A DNA stretch of 56,254 nucleotides, taken from the NCBI RefSeq assembly GCF_001294535.1, contig NZ_LGIC01000052.1, positions 1-56,254 of the forward strand, read 5' to 3'. How positions within the stretch are numbered: the first letter of the stretch is position 1; each line of letters opens with the position of its first letter. Positions 34,984-42,570 of the stretch are shown piece after piece. The DNA comes from Cypionkella psychrotolerans. GTDB taxonomy: Bacteria; Pseudomonadota; Alphaproteobacteria; Rhodobacterales; Rhodobacteraceae. The notes beneath the pieces are model-generated. The model did no database searches. It was given only the letters and a program-made list of their open reading frames with translations, and was not told where the DNA came from. The position numbers and the translations under genes were made by a program.

Positions 34984-36147
34984 ATGCGCTACTCCCGTCT
35001 TTTCATTGGCTTCGCACTCATTCTGATTGCGCTCTGGGTGATCGTCAGCGAACAGATGGCGGGCGCGAGTGCCGATGCGGTAATCAACGCGCGGTTGACT
35101 ACCCTGCGCTCGCCTATTGCTGGGCAACTATCAATGCCGCCGCGTGGATTGGGGTCCTCGGTGAGTGTTGGCGAGGAGTTGGTCTCGGTGACCGACCCGC
35201 TGGTCGACAAAATCCGACTCGACGATCTGGCGATGGAGCGCGGATTTGCAGAAGCCGAAGTCGCCAGATTGAGCCTTCAAGTCGAGCGGGCGACGGCGCA
35301 GATCGAAGCATTAGAGGCGCGGCGGCAAGATTATAGTCTCGAACGCGTCACCGAAATTGAAATCAGACTGTCGCGTGCACGCGCCCGACTTGACCTGATA
35401 GAGCGTGGGATATTGGGCGATGAGGCGGTGGCCGGCTTGGTCGAAGAAGGCCAGTCAGGCGATCAAGGTGATCCGCAAATCGAAGGTATTGCCGTTGAAT
35501 ACGCGCGCGAGCGGGTCGCCGTCCTGGAAATCACTCTGCGCAGCGCGAAATCAGGGGTATTCCTTGGCGACGGTTACAATGATGCGCCCTTTTCCGAGCA
35601 GCGGCGCATCGAGCTTGAAACATTGCGCAGCGGGCTAGATGCGGATTGGACGAATGCTAAAGTCCGGTTAGGCACCATCGAAGCCCGCATTCTGAAAGAG
35701 CGCGAGCGGACAACGCTTTTGGGAAGAGCCGCACTTAGTTCCACCGCCAATGGCCAAGTTTGGGAAGTTCTTGCCGCAGATGGCGAAATTGTTCAGCGTG
35801 GACAGGATGTGCTGCGTCTTCTTGACTGTGATTCAACGATAGTCACGGTTTCCGTGACAGAAGGCGTTTACAATCGCCTGACAGTTGGCGAGGCGGCAGT
35901 GTTCCGGCTATCCGGCGACGGGCGCAACTTCGCCGCAAGCGTGATCCGCTTGGCAGGCCCGGGTGCCGGGACAATCTACCAGAATCTTGCGATTGCACCC
36001 AGCCAGCGCCACTTAGAACGCTACGATGTGGCGCTGGTGGTCCCGAGCTTGCGCGAAGTACCCGAGTTGCGCTGCACCGTTGGTCGGACCGGACGGGCGT
36101 TCTTTGACGCACGGCCACTGGATTGGTTGCGGGACATATGGCGCTAA
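34984..36147 (+). CDS. bgsB: HlyD-like membrane-fusion protein, glucan export partner
   Basis: 387 aa. One membrane helix at 5-25 (RLFIGFALILIALWVIV), a lipoyl/barrel half-motif (LRSPIAGQLSMPPRGLGSSVSVGE), a long coiled-coil region (about 75-240, rich in E/R/A) and a C-terminal beta-barrel region (TANGQVWEVLAADGEIVQRGQ). The synthase gene follows 1 nt later. The pair resembles BgsB-BgsA, which make mixed-linkage (1,3)(1,4)-beta-glucan in Sinorhizobium. The symbol is by analogy. Confidence 0.62.
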   Translation: MRYSRLFIGFALILIALWVIVSEQMAGASADAVINARLTTLRSPIAGQLSMPPRGLGSSVSVGEELVSVTDPLVDKIRLDDLAMERGFAEAEVARLSLQVERATAQIEALEARRQDYSLERVTEIEIRLSRARARLDLIERGILGDEAVAGLVEEGQSGDQGDPQIEGIAVEYARERVAVLEITLRSAKSGVFLGDGYNDAPFSEQRRIELETLRSGLDADWTNAKVRLGTIEARILKERERTTLLGRAALSSTANGQVWEVLAADGEIVQRGQDVLRLLDCDSTIVTVSVTEGVYNRLTVGEAAVFRLSGDGRNFAASVIRLAGPGAGTIYQNLAIAPSQRHLERYDVALVVPSLREVPELRCTVGRTGRAFFDARPLDWLRDIWR

Positions 36148-36148
36148 G

Positions 36149-38137
36149 ATGGTGCTGCCATTCTATCTGAGTGAGCTTGAGTCCAGTGCCATGCACATGG
36201 CGCTTGTGGCCGGGATGGCCCTTGTCCTGCCGATGGTCGTGAACCCGGCTCGTAATTGGCAGCGCACTCTTCTGTTCGCGGTGGCGACACTTCTGGCACT
36301 GCGTTATGCCCATTGGCGGTTTACCGAAACACTTGCTCCCGTTGGCTTGACGAGTGCGTTTCTGGCAAGCTGGTCGCTGTTCGTTTTGGAGATGGCGGCG
36401 TTGATCGGGTCGATGAGTGCTTTTGTGATCATGTCACGCACTCGACAGCGTCAAGATGAGGTGGCTGCTCATCTTGGTTGGTGGGCGCCGGCTGCGGATC
36501 CGCGTGTTGCCATACTGATCGCGACCTACAACGAAGATCTTGAGGTGTTGGAACGCACTATTGTTGGGGCGCTAGCGCTGAACCATCCGGCAAAGGAAGT
36601 TCTGGTTCTTGACGATGGCCGTAGAGATTGGTTGCGCGACTATTGTGCTAGCCAAGGCGTGCGTTACTTAAGGCGGCCTGACAACAGGGGGTCAAAAGCT
36701 GGGAACATCAATCATGCTCTCGACGTGCTGGCCGCCGATCCTCTGCCACCAGATTTCATCGCGGTGCTCGACGCCGATTTCGTACCGCATCGGGGGTTCA
36801 TCAGCAGATCTCTGGCGCTGTTCCATGATCCGAAGGTTGGCTTGGTGCAAACCCCACAGCACTTCTTCAATGCCGATCCGATTCAACATAATCTTGGTCT
36901 AAGTCGTTCTTACCCTGATGAGCAGCGGTTTTTCTTTGACCACATGCAGCCCGCACGCGATGCATGGGGTATCGCTTTTTGCTGCGGCACGTCGTCCATC
37001 GCGCGGTGGCGCGCGGTGCAGGAGGCCGGTGGCTTTCCGACCGAAAGCATTACAGAAGACTTTATGCTAACACTCGCACTTCAAGACGTGGGTTGGCGGA
37101 CTGTTTATCTGAACGAACCGCTGACAGAGGGCCTCGCGCCCGAGGGGTTGAAGGAATACGTCACGCAGCGCGCACGCTGGTGTCTTGGCCTGATGCAGAT
37201 CGCCCGCAGCCGCCTCGGTCCGCTGTCACGCAACAACTTGCGTCTGCGCGACCGCTGGAGCGTGATCGACTCGGTTTTCTACTGGCTCACCACTTTTCCG
37301 TTCCGGATCGCGTCGCTGACCTATCCCTTGCTTTACTGGTTTTTCAACGTAACCGTTGTTAACGCAAGCGTGCCGGACGTGCTGAGCTATTTTGGGACTT
37401 ACTTTCTTTGGGTCATCATGTCGCTGAACATCCTCACGCGGGGATTGGTCGTCCCAATCGTCAATGATGTCAGCCAGCTTCTGGGGGCTATTCCCATCAC
37501 CCGCGCGGCGATTGTCGGCTTGATCAAACCGAAAGGCCATCCTTTCACGGTGACCGCCAAGGGTGGCGACCGAAGCAAGATCACGGTTCAATGGCGTCTG
37601 ATGATGCCATTCCTGACTCTGCTTTTACTCACGGTTGTTGGTCTTTTGTTGGCGCTCACCTCAGATCGATTTGCCTATTACGATGCCGGAGACGGCAAGA
37701 TCGTGATCTTGTTCTGGACGATCTACAACGCATTCGTTCTGGCTGCGACATTGATCGCTTGTGTGGAGTTGCCACGCCAGGAACGCCATTTTGCGGATGC
37801 ACCCGAACGGGCAATCTTCGTGGCCGAAGGCACCCCACGCCGGGTTTGGCTGCAAAATCTTACACGCAACACTGTGCGCATCCGCGGCCGCACGTTTAAT
37901 GCAGGTGTGCGCGGAACGCTTCGTGTGCGCGATATTGGGGATGTCGAGGCGATCGTGGTGGCGGAAACAGACGATGGAGCCCGGCTCGCCCTGCGGCCGA
38001 CGGAAGATCAATATGCCGCAATGATGCGGCGTTTTTACACCGAAGGCGACGCCCCCGGCGTCGTCGCCGTGCGCCTGACAGCATTGCTGGACGACATCGC
38101 CCGCAGGCTGTCTTTCTCGTCAACCTCGCGCAACTGA
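36149..38137 (+). CDS. bgsA: Processive beta-glucan synthase, GT2 (BgsA/BcsA-like)
   Basis: 662 aa. N-terminal helices, then the GT2 catalytic domain: IATYNED, DDG at 155-157, DAD at 208-210, TED at 302-304 and QRARW at 340-344, the processive-synthase signature. C-terminal helices are followed by an approximately 125-aa cytosolic tail (RRVWLQNLTRNTVRIRG) that aligns loosely with PilZ but lacks its RxxxR and D/NxSxxG motifs. Combined with the HlyD-like partner and the absence of a BcsB, this suggests a BgsA-type mixed-linkage glucan synthase regulated by c-di-GMP through an unconventional tail. Cellulose is the alternative product. Confidence 0.7.
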   Translation: MVLPFYLSELESSAMHMALVAGMALVLPMVVNPARNWQRTLLFAVATLLALRYAHWRFTETLAPVGLTSAFLASWSLFVLEMAALIGSMSAFVIMSRTRQRQDEVAAHLGWWAPAADPRVAILIATYNEDLEVLERTIVGALALNHPAKEVLVLDDGRRDWLRDYCASQGVRYLRRPDNRGSKAGNINHALDVLAADPLPPDFIAVLDADFVPHRGFISRSLALFHDPKVGLVQTPQHFFNADPIQHNLGLSRSYPDEQRFFFDHMQPARDAWGIAFCCGTSSIARWRAVQEAGGFPTESITEDFMLTLALQDVGWRTVYLNEPLTEGLAPEGLKEYVTQRARWCLGLMQIARSRLGPLSRNNLRLRDRWSVIDSVFYWLTTFPFRIASLTYPLLYWFFNVTVVNASVPDVLSYFGTYFLWVIMSLNILTRGLVVPIVNDVSQLLGAIPITRAAIVGLIKPKGHPFTVTAKGGDRSKITVQWRLMMPFLTLLLLTVVGLLLALTSDRFAYYDAGDGKIVILFWTIYNAFVLAATLIACVELPRQERHFADAPERAIFVAEGTPRRVWLQNLTRNTVRIRGRTFNAGVRGTLRVRDIGDVEAIVVAETDDGARLALRPTEDQYAAMMRRFYTEGDAPGVVAVRLTALLDDIARRLSFSSTSRN

Positions 38138-38154
38138 CCGGGATCATCTCTGGC

Positions 38155-39240
38155 TCAGTTTCTGCGACCCTGAAGTTGCGCCAGCGCCGCTGACAAGCGC
38201 TGAAGCTCGCTCGTGCGCCGCAGTTCAAGCGGGTATTCATCCGCCCCATCCGCGATGCTTTTGGCGTTGTCGGCCAATAGCGAAAACGGATGAATAAAAA
38301 TCCGGTTGAAGCCAACCGTCAGGATCAGCAGCAAGAGCCCTGCCACTGACAGCACGACAAAAAGCGAGCTGGTCAACCCGGATGACATTGTTTCGAACTC
38401 ATTTGGCGCAATGCGCGCGACCATACGCCAACCAAAGGAGGGCAGATCGCCATAGATGACATCGGGAATGACCACCGTGAAGTATTCCACACCATCTGGC
38501 CATATTTCCCGGTTGGATTGCGCGACCCCTGCTGCTGCGGCGCGAAAACTCTGCAAGTCTTGGATCCCAGGTTTTGAGCCATCCGTCGCTATGATCACGT
38601 CACCGTTCTGGCTGACCAAATACAGATCTAACCCAAGGTCTTGCGCCGTCTCGGCCAGAAACGCCTCCGCCCATGTAAAGTTGATGTGAAACCCAAGGAC
38701 TCCGGCGATCTGCCCTTTTGGATCTTTCACTTGCGCGGCAAGGTCAATAAAGCGAAGCGGATCATCTGCCGAACCGCCCAGAAGCTTGTTCAGCAGTACC
38801 GCATCGTGCACGTCTCCGGCAAAATTGCCACTGAGGCCGCGTTGGAACCACGGACGTGCTGAGACATCAACGTTCTTGAGCAGATTGTTCGAGGCTTCAG
38901 AAACCAATCCATCTGGTGTGGCAAACCCCGCCCATGAGATGCGCTCGCCATTTCCTGCTGCAAGATCAAGCGCGCCCTTTAACGCGAAGCCATCGGTGAG
39001 CGCGATCTTGTCTGCGATAGTCTTGAGTGTTTTCCAGTCCTGATCCAGCACCCGCGCAAAATCGCGGGCGGCGTGGCGCCCGCGCACTGTAACGGCTTGC
39101 TCTAGAGCCGCAGCCTCGGCGCGTCCAACCCGGTCTTGCAAGAGAATTGTCGTTGCCAGCCCGAAAAGGATCGCCCCGAGCATCACAAAGCCGTAAACTG
39201 CGACTGAAAGCGAGATTACGGAGGATGGACGTGATGTCAT
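38155..39240 (-). CDS. dCache-HAMP sensor without output domain
   Basis: 361 aa starting MTSRPSSVISLSV. TM1 about 8-30, an approximately 250-aa extracytoplasmic region with dCache features (ARPWFQRGLSG, GVLGFHINFTWAE), TM2 about 295-320 and a HAMP-like stretch (NRIFIHPFSLLADNAKSIADG). It then ends after about 25 residues, with no kinase, GGDEF or methyl-accepting domain. It may work through a partner, or be a truncated gene. It lies between bgsA and the GH8 gene, on the opposite strand, the stop being 17 nt from the bgsA stop. Confidence 0.72.
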   Translation of the reverse strand: MTSRPSSVISLSVAVYGFVMLGAILFGLATTILLQDRVGRAEAAALEQAVTVRGRHAARDFARVLDQDWKTLKTIADKIALTDGFALKGALDLAAGNGERISWAGFATPDGLVSEASNNLLKNVDVSARPWFQRGLSGNFAGDVHDAVLLNKLLGGSADDPLRFIDLAAQVKDPKGQIAGVLGFHINFTWAEAFLAETAQDLGLDLYLVSQNGDVIIATDGSKPGIQDLQSFRAAAAGVAQSNREIWPDGVEYFTVVIPDVIYGDLPSFGWRMVARIAPNEFETMSSGLTSSLFVVLSVAGLLLLILTVGFNRIFIHPFSLLADNAKSIADGADEYPLELRRTSELQRLSAALAQLQGRRN

Positions 39241-39382
39241 CGTTTTATACCCCTCAAGGTTGTGTATGCGCGCGGAAATACATCCGAAACTATCGTAACG
39301 ACCACCGCAGCACCGTTCAACCCGTAACTCATGGTGTGAAAGATCGGCTTTGCCTTGAACGCTGCAATAGTAACGACGCACA

Positions 39383-40468
39383 ATGAACCGCCGGAGCTAC
39401 ATACGGCTGATGGCGTTTCTGGCATCGACGTTGGCCTTCCGCGTCAATGCGGATATAGGAAAGGCCCGCAGCGCCCCCAGCGGTCAGCCTAAAAGAGACA
39501 CGACAGATTGGGAACTATGGAAGGCCGCGTTCCTGACGCACGACGGCCGCGTGGTCGATCATTTGCAAGACGATGCGAGCCATTCTGAGGGCCAAGGCTA
39601 CGGCATGTTCCTCGCGGCGTGGTTTGGTGATATGCAGGCTTTTCAGCGGATGGACGGCTGGACATCAAGTTTTTTGGCTGTGCGTCAAGACCCGTTGCTC
39701 GCTTGGCGCTGGACTCCGAACCAATCGCCGCAAATTTCAGATTACAACAATGCGACTGACGGTGATCTATTCCATGCTTGGGCGCTGTTGCGGGCAGGTC
39801 TGAGGTTTAAAAGCGATGATTATCTGGCAAGGGCGCGTGAAGTCGCGCGTTTTATAGCCGCAAGTTGCGTGCGCCCCGATCCGCGCGGAAACGGCAGATT
39901 ACTATTTCTTCCGGGCGCCGAGCGTTTCAGCACCGATGAATATGCGACAGTCAATCCATCTTATTACATGCCTTTGGCGATGCGAGAACTGGGGTTGGCA
40001 GCCTCGGAACCAGCGCTTTTGCGATGTGCGGACGATGGCGAGGCTTTGCTGGCGGAACTCGCGGTGGCGGTAGGGCTCGTGCCGGATTGGATTGACGTTG
40101 GGCCTTTCGGTTGGCGTTACGCGCAGGGGCACCCAGCTCAAAGTGGATATGATGCACTGCGGTCAGCATTGTTCCTCATTTGGTCGGGCAGCTTAGACCA
40201 TCCTGCCGTGGAGCGGGCCGCTGCTTTTTATATCGCCGAAGCGAAGCGCGGCGCGCCAGTTCCGACAGTGATCGCCTCATCTGGAAAAACCGTGCGAGCA
40301 ACCAGCGATTACCCCGGTTACGAGGCGGTTTCCGCGCTTGTTAGTTGTGCCGCCGGGGCAGATGAGCATGTGATGATCTCCCGATCTCTCGACGATCAGC
40401 CCTACTTTCCCGCGACATTGCATTTGTTTTCTCAGATTGCGTCAGACACAGTAGGCCTGACCTGTTAG
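39383..40468 (+). CDS. GH8 endoglucanase (BcsZ-like)
   Basis: 361 aa with an N-terminal secretion signal (MNRRSYIRLMAFLASTLAF). GH8 hallmarks: HSEGQGYGMFLAAW with the proton donor E69, and NNATDGDLFHAWALL with D126/D128. It would cut beta-1,4 or mixed-linkage glucan in the periplasm and may trim the product of the adjacent synthase. An IS element is inserted at the TA of its TAG stop codon. Because the IS starts with G, TAG is rebuilt and the protein is unchanged. Confidence 0.86.
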   Translation: MNRRSYIRLMAFLASTLAFRVNADIGKARSAPSGQPKRDTTDWELWKAAFLTHDGRVVDHLQDDASHSEGQGYGMFLAAWFGDMQAFQRMDGWTSSFLAVRQDPLLAWRWTPNQSPQISDYNNATDGDLFHAWALLRAGLRFKSDDYLARAREVARFIAASCVRPDPRGNGRLLFLPGAERFSTDEYATVNPSYYMPLAMRELGLAASEPALLRCADDGEALLAELAVAVGLVPDWIDVGPFGWRYAQGHPAQSGYDALRSALFLIWSGSLDHPAVERAAAFYIAEAKRGAPVPTVIASSGKTVRATSDYPGYEAVSALVSCAAGADEHVMISRSLDDQPYFPATLHLFSQIASDTVGLTC

Positions 40469-40482
40469 GGTCAGGACTCGTT
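40468..40482 (+). repeat. IS left terminal inverted repeat
   Basis: GGGTCAGGACTCGTT, the first base of which also completes the TAG stop of the GH8 gene. Confidence 0.8.
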
Positions 40483-40488
40483 CTCGTT

Positions 40489-40902
40489 TCATAGCCAGAA
40501 CATGACGATTGCGGCGAGTGCGACGGCGGAAAGGAAGACTTTCGGGCATCTGTCGTAGCGCGTGGCCACTCTTCGCCAATCCTTCAGCCGCCCGAAAATG
40601 ATCTCGATCCGGTTGCGGCGTTTGTAGCGGCGCTTGTCGTATTTGACGGGCTTGCCGCGTGACTTCCGGCCGGGGATGCAGGGCTTTATCCCTTTGTCTT
40701 TCAACGCATCTCTGAACCAATCAGCGTTATACCCCCGGTCGGCCAACAACCACTCGGCCTTGGGTAAGCTACCCAGCAGGGCGGCCGCGCCGGTGTAATC
40801 GCTAACCTGGCCTGCGGTCATGAAGAAGCGGATCGGGCGGCCATCGGCATCGGTGACGGCATGCAGCTTGGTGTTCATGCCGCCCTTGGTGCGGCCGATC
40901 AA
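40489..40902 (-). CDS. IS427-group transposase, C-terminal frame
   Basis: 137 aa in its own frame, beginning in a TTG overlapping the stop of the first frame. Contains GRTKGGMNTKLHAVTD, the second DDE residue in LLADRGYNADW and the E motif RNRIEIIFGRLKDWRR. Expected to be made as a fusion with the upstream frame after a -1 shift at the A5G6 run near 40925. Confidence 0.85.
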   Translation of the reverse strand: MIGRTKGGMNTKLHAVTDADGRPIRFFMTAGQVSDYTGAAALLGSLPKAEWLLADRGYNADWFRDALKDKGIKPCIPGRKSRGKPVKYDKRRYKRRNRIEIIFGRLKDWRRVATRYDRCPKVFLSAVALAAIVMFWL

Positions 40903-41258
40903 TCGGCCCCGTTGGTCGTCAGGCCCCCCTTTTTCGACCGTAGGCTTGAAGCCGTACGGTGTGCCTTGAGATAAGTCGCATCGATCATCACCGTCTTCGG
41001 AACGGCCGCCTCCGACGCCAACCCTTCCATGATCCGGGCAAAGACCCCCATGTCACCCCATCGCTTCCAACGGTTGTAGAGGGTCTTTGGAGGGCCATAC
41101 TCCTTGGGGGCATCGCACCAGCGCAACCCGTTACGATTGATGAAGATTATCCCACTCAGAACCCGACGGTCATCGACGCGCGGCTTGCCATGGCTCTTGG
41201 GGAAAAACGGTTGAAGACGGGCCATCTGCGCGTCGTTCAGCCAAAAAAGGTTGCTCAT
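40899..41258 (-). CDS. IS427-group transposase, N-terminal frame
   Basis: 119 aa starting MSNLFWLNDAQMARLQPFFP. Has the DUF4096-type N-terminal domain (GIIFINRNGLRWCDAPKEYG, TLYNRWKRWGDMGVF) and the first catalytic Asp in MIDATYLKAHRTA. It ends with SLRSKKGGLTTNGAD; a -1 frameshift at AAAAAGGGGGG would instead read GGPDDQRGRLIGRTKGG, the usual intact transposase sequence. Confidence 0.87.
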   Translation of the reverse strand: MSNLFWLNDAQMARLQPFFPKSHGKPRVDDRRVLSGIIFINRNGLRWCDAPKEYGPPKTLYNRWKRWGDMGVFARIMEGLASEAAVPKTVMIDATYLKAHRTASSLRSKKGGLTTNGAD

Positions 41259-41305
41259 TGATCGGTCTCCTTGCGGAGCCTGAATCACGCCTGCATTGCA
41301 AGTTC

Positions 41306-41320
41306 AATGGGTCCTCACCC
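41306..41320 (-). repeat. IS right terminal inverted repeat
   Basis: AATGGGTCCTCACCC on the plus strand, the complement of the left end with three differences. Confidence 0.8.
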
Positions 41321-41424
41321 TAGAGAAACGGACCTGCGGGACGCCGAGAACGAGGTCTATGACTATTTCGGGTTGAGAAATCAAGAAACTGTGGTAAAAT
41401 CGAGACAAGGTACGGGGTAAGGTC

Positions 41425-42015
41425 ATGGTTCGAGCCTTCGCAATCCTGTTAGTACTCTTGACTTTGGCACCTCAGCTTGCCGCTGCCGATGATCGTCTCT
41501 TCGCAGCCATAAGTGTTGGCGATAGCGCTGCGATCAAGCGGGAACTTGCAAATGGCGCGAATGTTGATGGCCGGGCGCGTGATCAGGCAACACCCCTCAT
41601 CGCCGCCGCCCTTGCGAGCCAGTTTCACATTGTAGAATTGCTGCTCGGTAGTGGTGCCGATGTCATGGCGCGCAATTCTGGCGGTTTCACGGCGCTTCAT
41701 GCTGCAGCGTACTCCGGCAGTGTTCCGATCGCTGAATTGCTGCTTGAGAAAGGCGCGCTGCTGGACGACGCGGATAACAAGGCAGGTGTCACTCCAATGA
41801 TGGTGGCGGGAGAGGAAAATCGCTTAGCGGTCGCCGAATTACTTATCGCCAAGGGCGCAAATGTTAGCCACCCAGAAGTGCACGGCTACACGCCAATCAC
41901 ACGTGCGCTCTTCAAAGGTAACAGCGACATCATCCGATTGTACAAGCGTCACGGAGCAACGTGTCAAGTCAAGATAGTTGCGTGGTATCAGCAATGTTTG
42001 GAAATTCATGATTAA
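41425..42015 (+). CDS. Secreted ankyrin-repeat protein
   Basis: 196 aa. A signal peptide (MVRAFAILLVLLTLAPQLAAA) is followed by about four ankyrin repeats: GANVDGRARDQATPLIAAAL, GADVMARNSGGFTALHAAA, then GVTPMMVAGE and GYTPITRAL. A short Cys-containing tail follows. Probably a periplasmic protein-protein adaptor. It begins 100 nt after the IS; the YHS-domain gene follows after 14 nt and is probably cotranscribed. GGGGTAAGG serves as ribosome site. Confidence 0.82.
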   Translation: MVRAFAILLVLLTLAPQLAAADDRLFAAISVGDSAAIKRELANGANVDGRARDQATPLIAAALASQFHIVELLLGSGADVMARNSGGFTALHAAAYSGSVPIAELLLEKGALLDDADNKAGVTPMMVAGEENRLAVAELLIAKGANVSHPEVHGYTPITRALFKGNSDIIRLYKRHGATCQVKIVAWYQQCLEIHD

Positions 42016-42029
42016 CTGGAGGACGAGCA

Positions 42030-42542
42030 ATGTTCAAAGCAGTGCAAGTTAACAGCAAGCATATGACCCGAGTGCTGGCATTCACGGCCATGACAGGAAT
42101 GGCTTTGGTGGCTGGCGTTGTGCCGGTTCTCGCCGACGGTACGTTCAACACCGGTTATTTCGAGGGCATTGCGATCAAGGGCTACGATACGGTCGCCTAT
42201 TTCACCGAGAACCGTGCGGTGAAAGGGTCTGAAGAGTATTCTTATGAATGGCTCGGAACACCTTGGTATTTTGTCAGCGCCAAGCACAGGGACCTGTTTC
42301 AGAGCAACCCGGTCAAATATGCACCGCAATACGGCGGCTACTGCGCGGGCGAGGTTGTCGGCGGATCGGTCACCGTCGATATTGATCCGGAGGCGTTCAA
42401 GATCATCGATGGCAAGCTCTATTTGATCTACGACAAAACCGATGCGGACGATTTCGAAGCGCACGCAAGCGACTACATCCCAAAGGCCGATGCCAACTGG
42501 CCCGAAGTCAAGGCCGAGCTTGAACAGGATCTGTTCAACTGA
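42030..42542 (+). CDS. Secreted YHS-domain protein
   Basis: 170 aa. The signal sequence reaches about residue 35 (GMALVAGVVPVLA). The domain shows GYDTVAYFTENRAVKG, YEWLGTPWYFVSAKHRDLF and KYAPQYGGYCA, the YHS pattern with its conserved C. YHS domains are associated with metal (Cu/Hg) binding; no metal partner gene adjoins it. SD GGAGGACG lies 7 nt upstream of the ATG. Confidence 0.84.
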   Translation: MFKAVQVNSKHMTRVLAFTAMTGMALVAGVVPVLADGTFNTGYFEGIAIKGYDTVAYFTENRAVKGSEEYSYEWLGTPWYFVSAKHRDLFQSNPVKYAPQYGGYCAGEVVGGSVTVDIDPEAFKIIDGKLYLIYDKTDADDFEAHASDYIPKADANWPEVKAELEQDLFN

Positions 42543-42570
42543 AACTTGAATCGTAAACGCGGAATCAGCC

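Larger units (their letters stand above)
40468..41320. mobile_element. IS5-family (IS427-group) insertion sequence
   Basis: An 853-bp element flanked by the dinucleotide TA at 40466-40467 and 41321-41322, the duplication expected for this group. The left end GGGTCAGGACTCGTT matches the inverted right end GGGTGAGGACCCATT at 12 of 15 positions. It contains two overlapping transposase frames on the minus strand. Close TIRs and intact frames suggest a recent insertion. Confidence 0.9.

Noticed and set aside
40453-40468. Truncation of the GH8 gene by the IS
   Set aside because: The uninterrupted sequence would also read TAG at the same codon, so the protein end is native.
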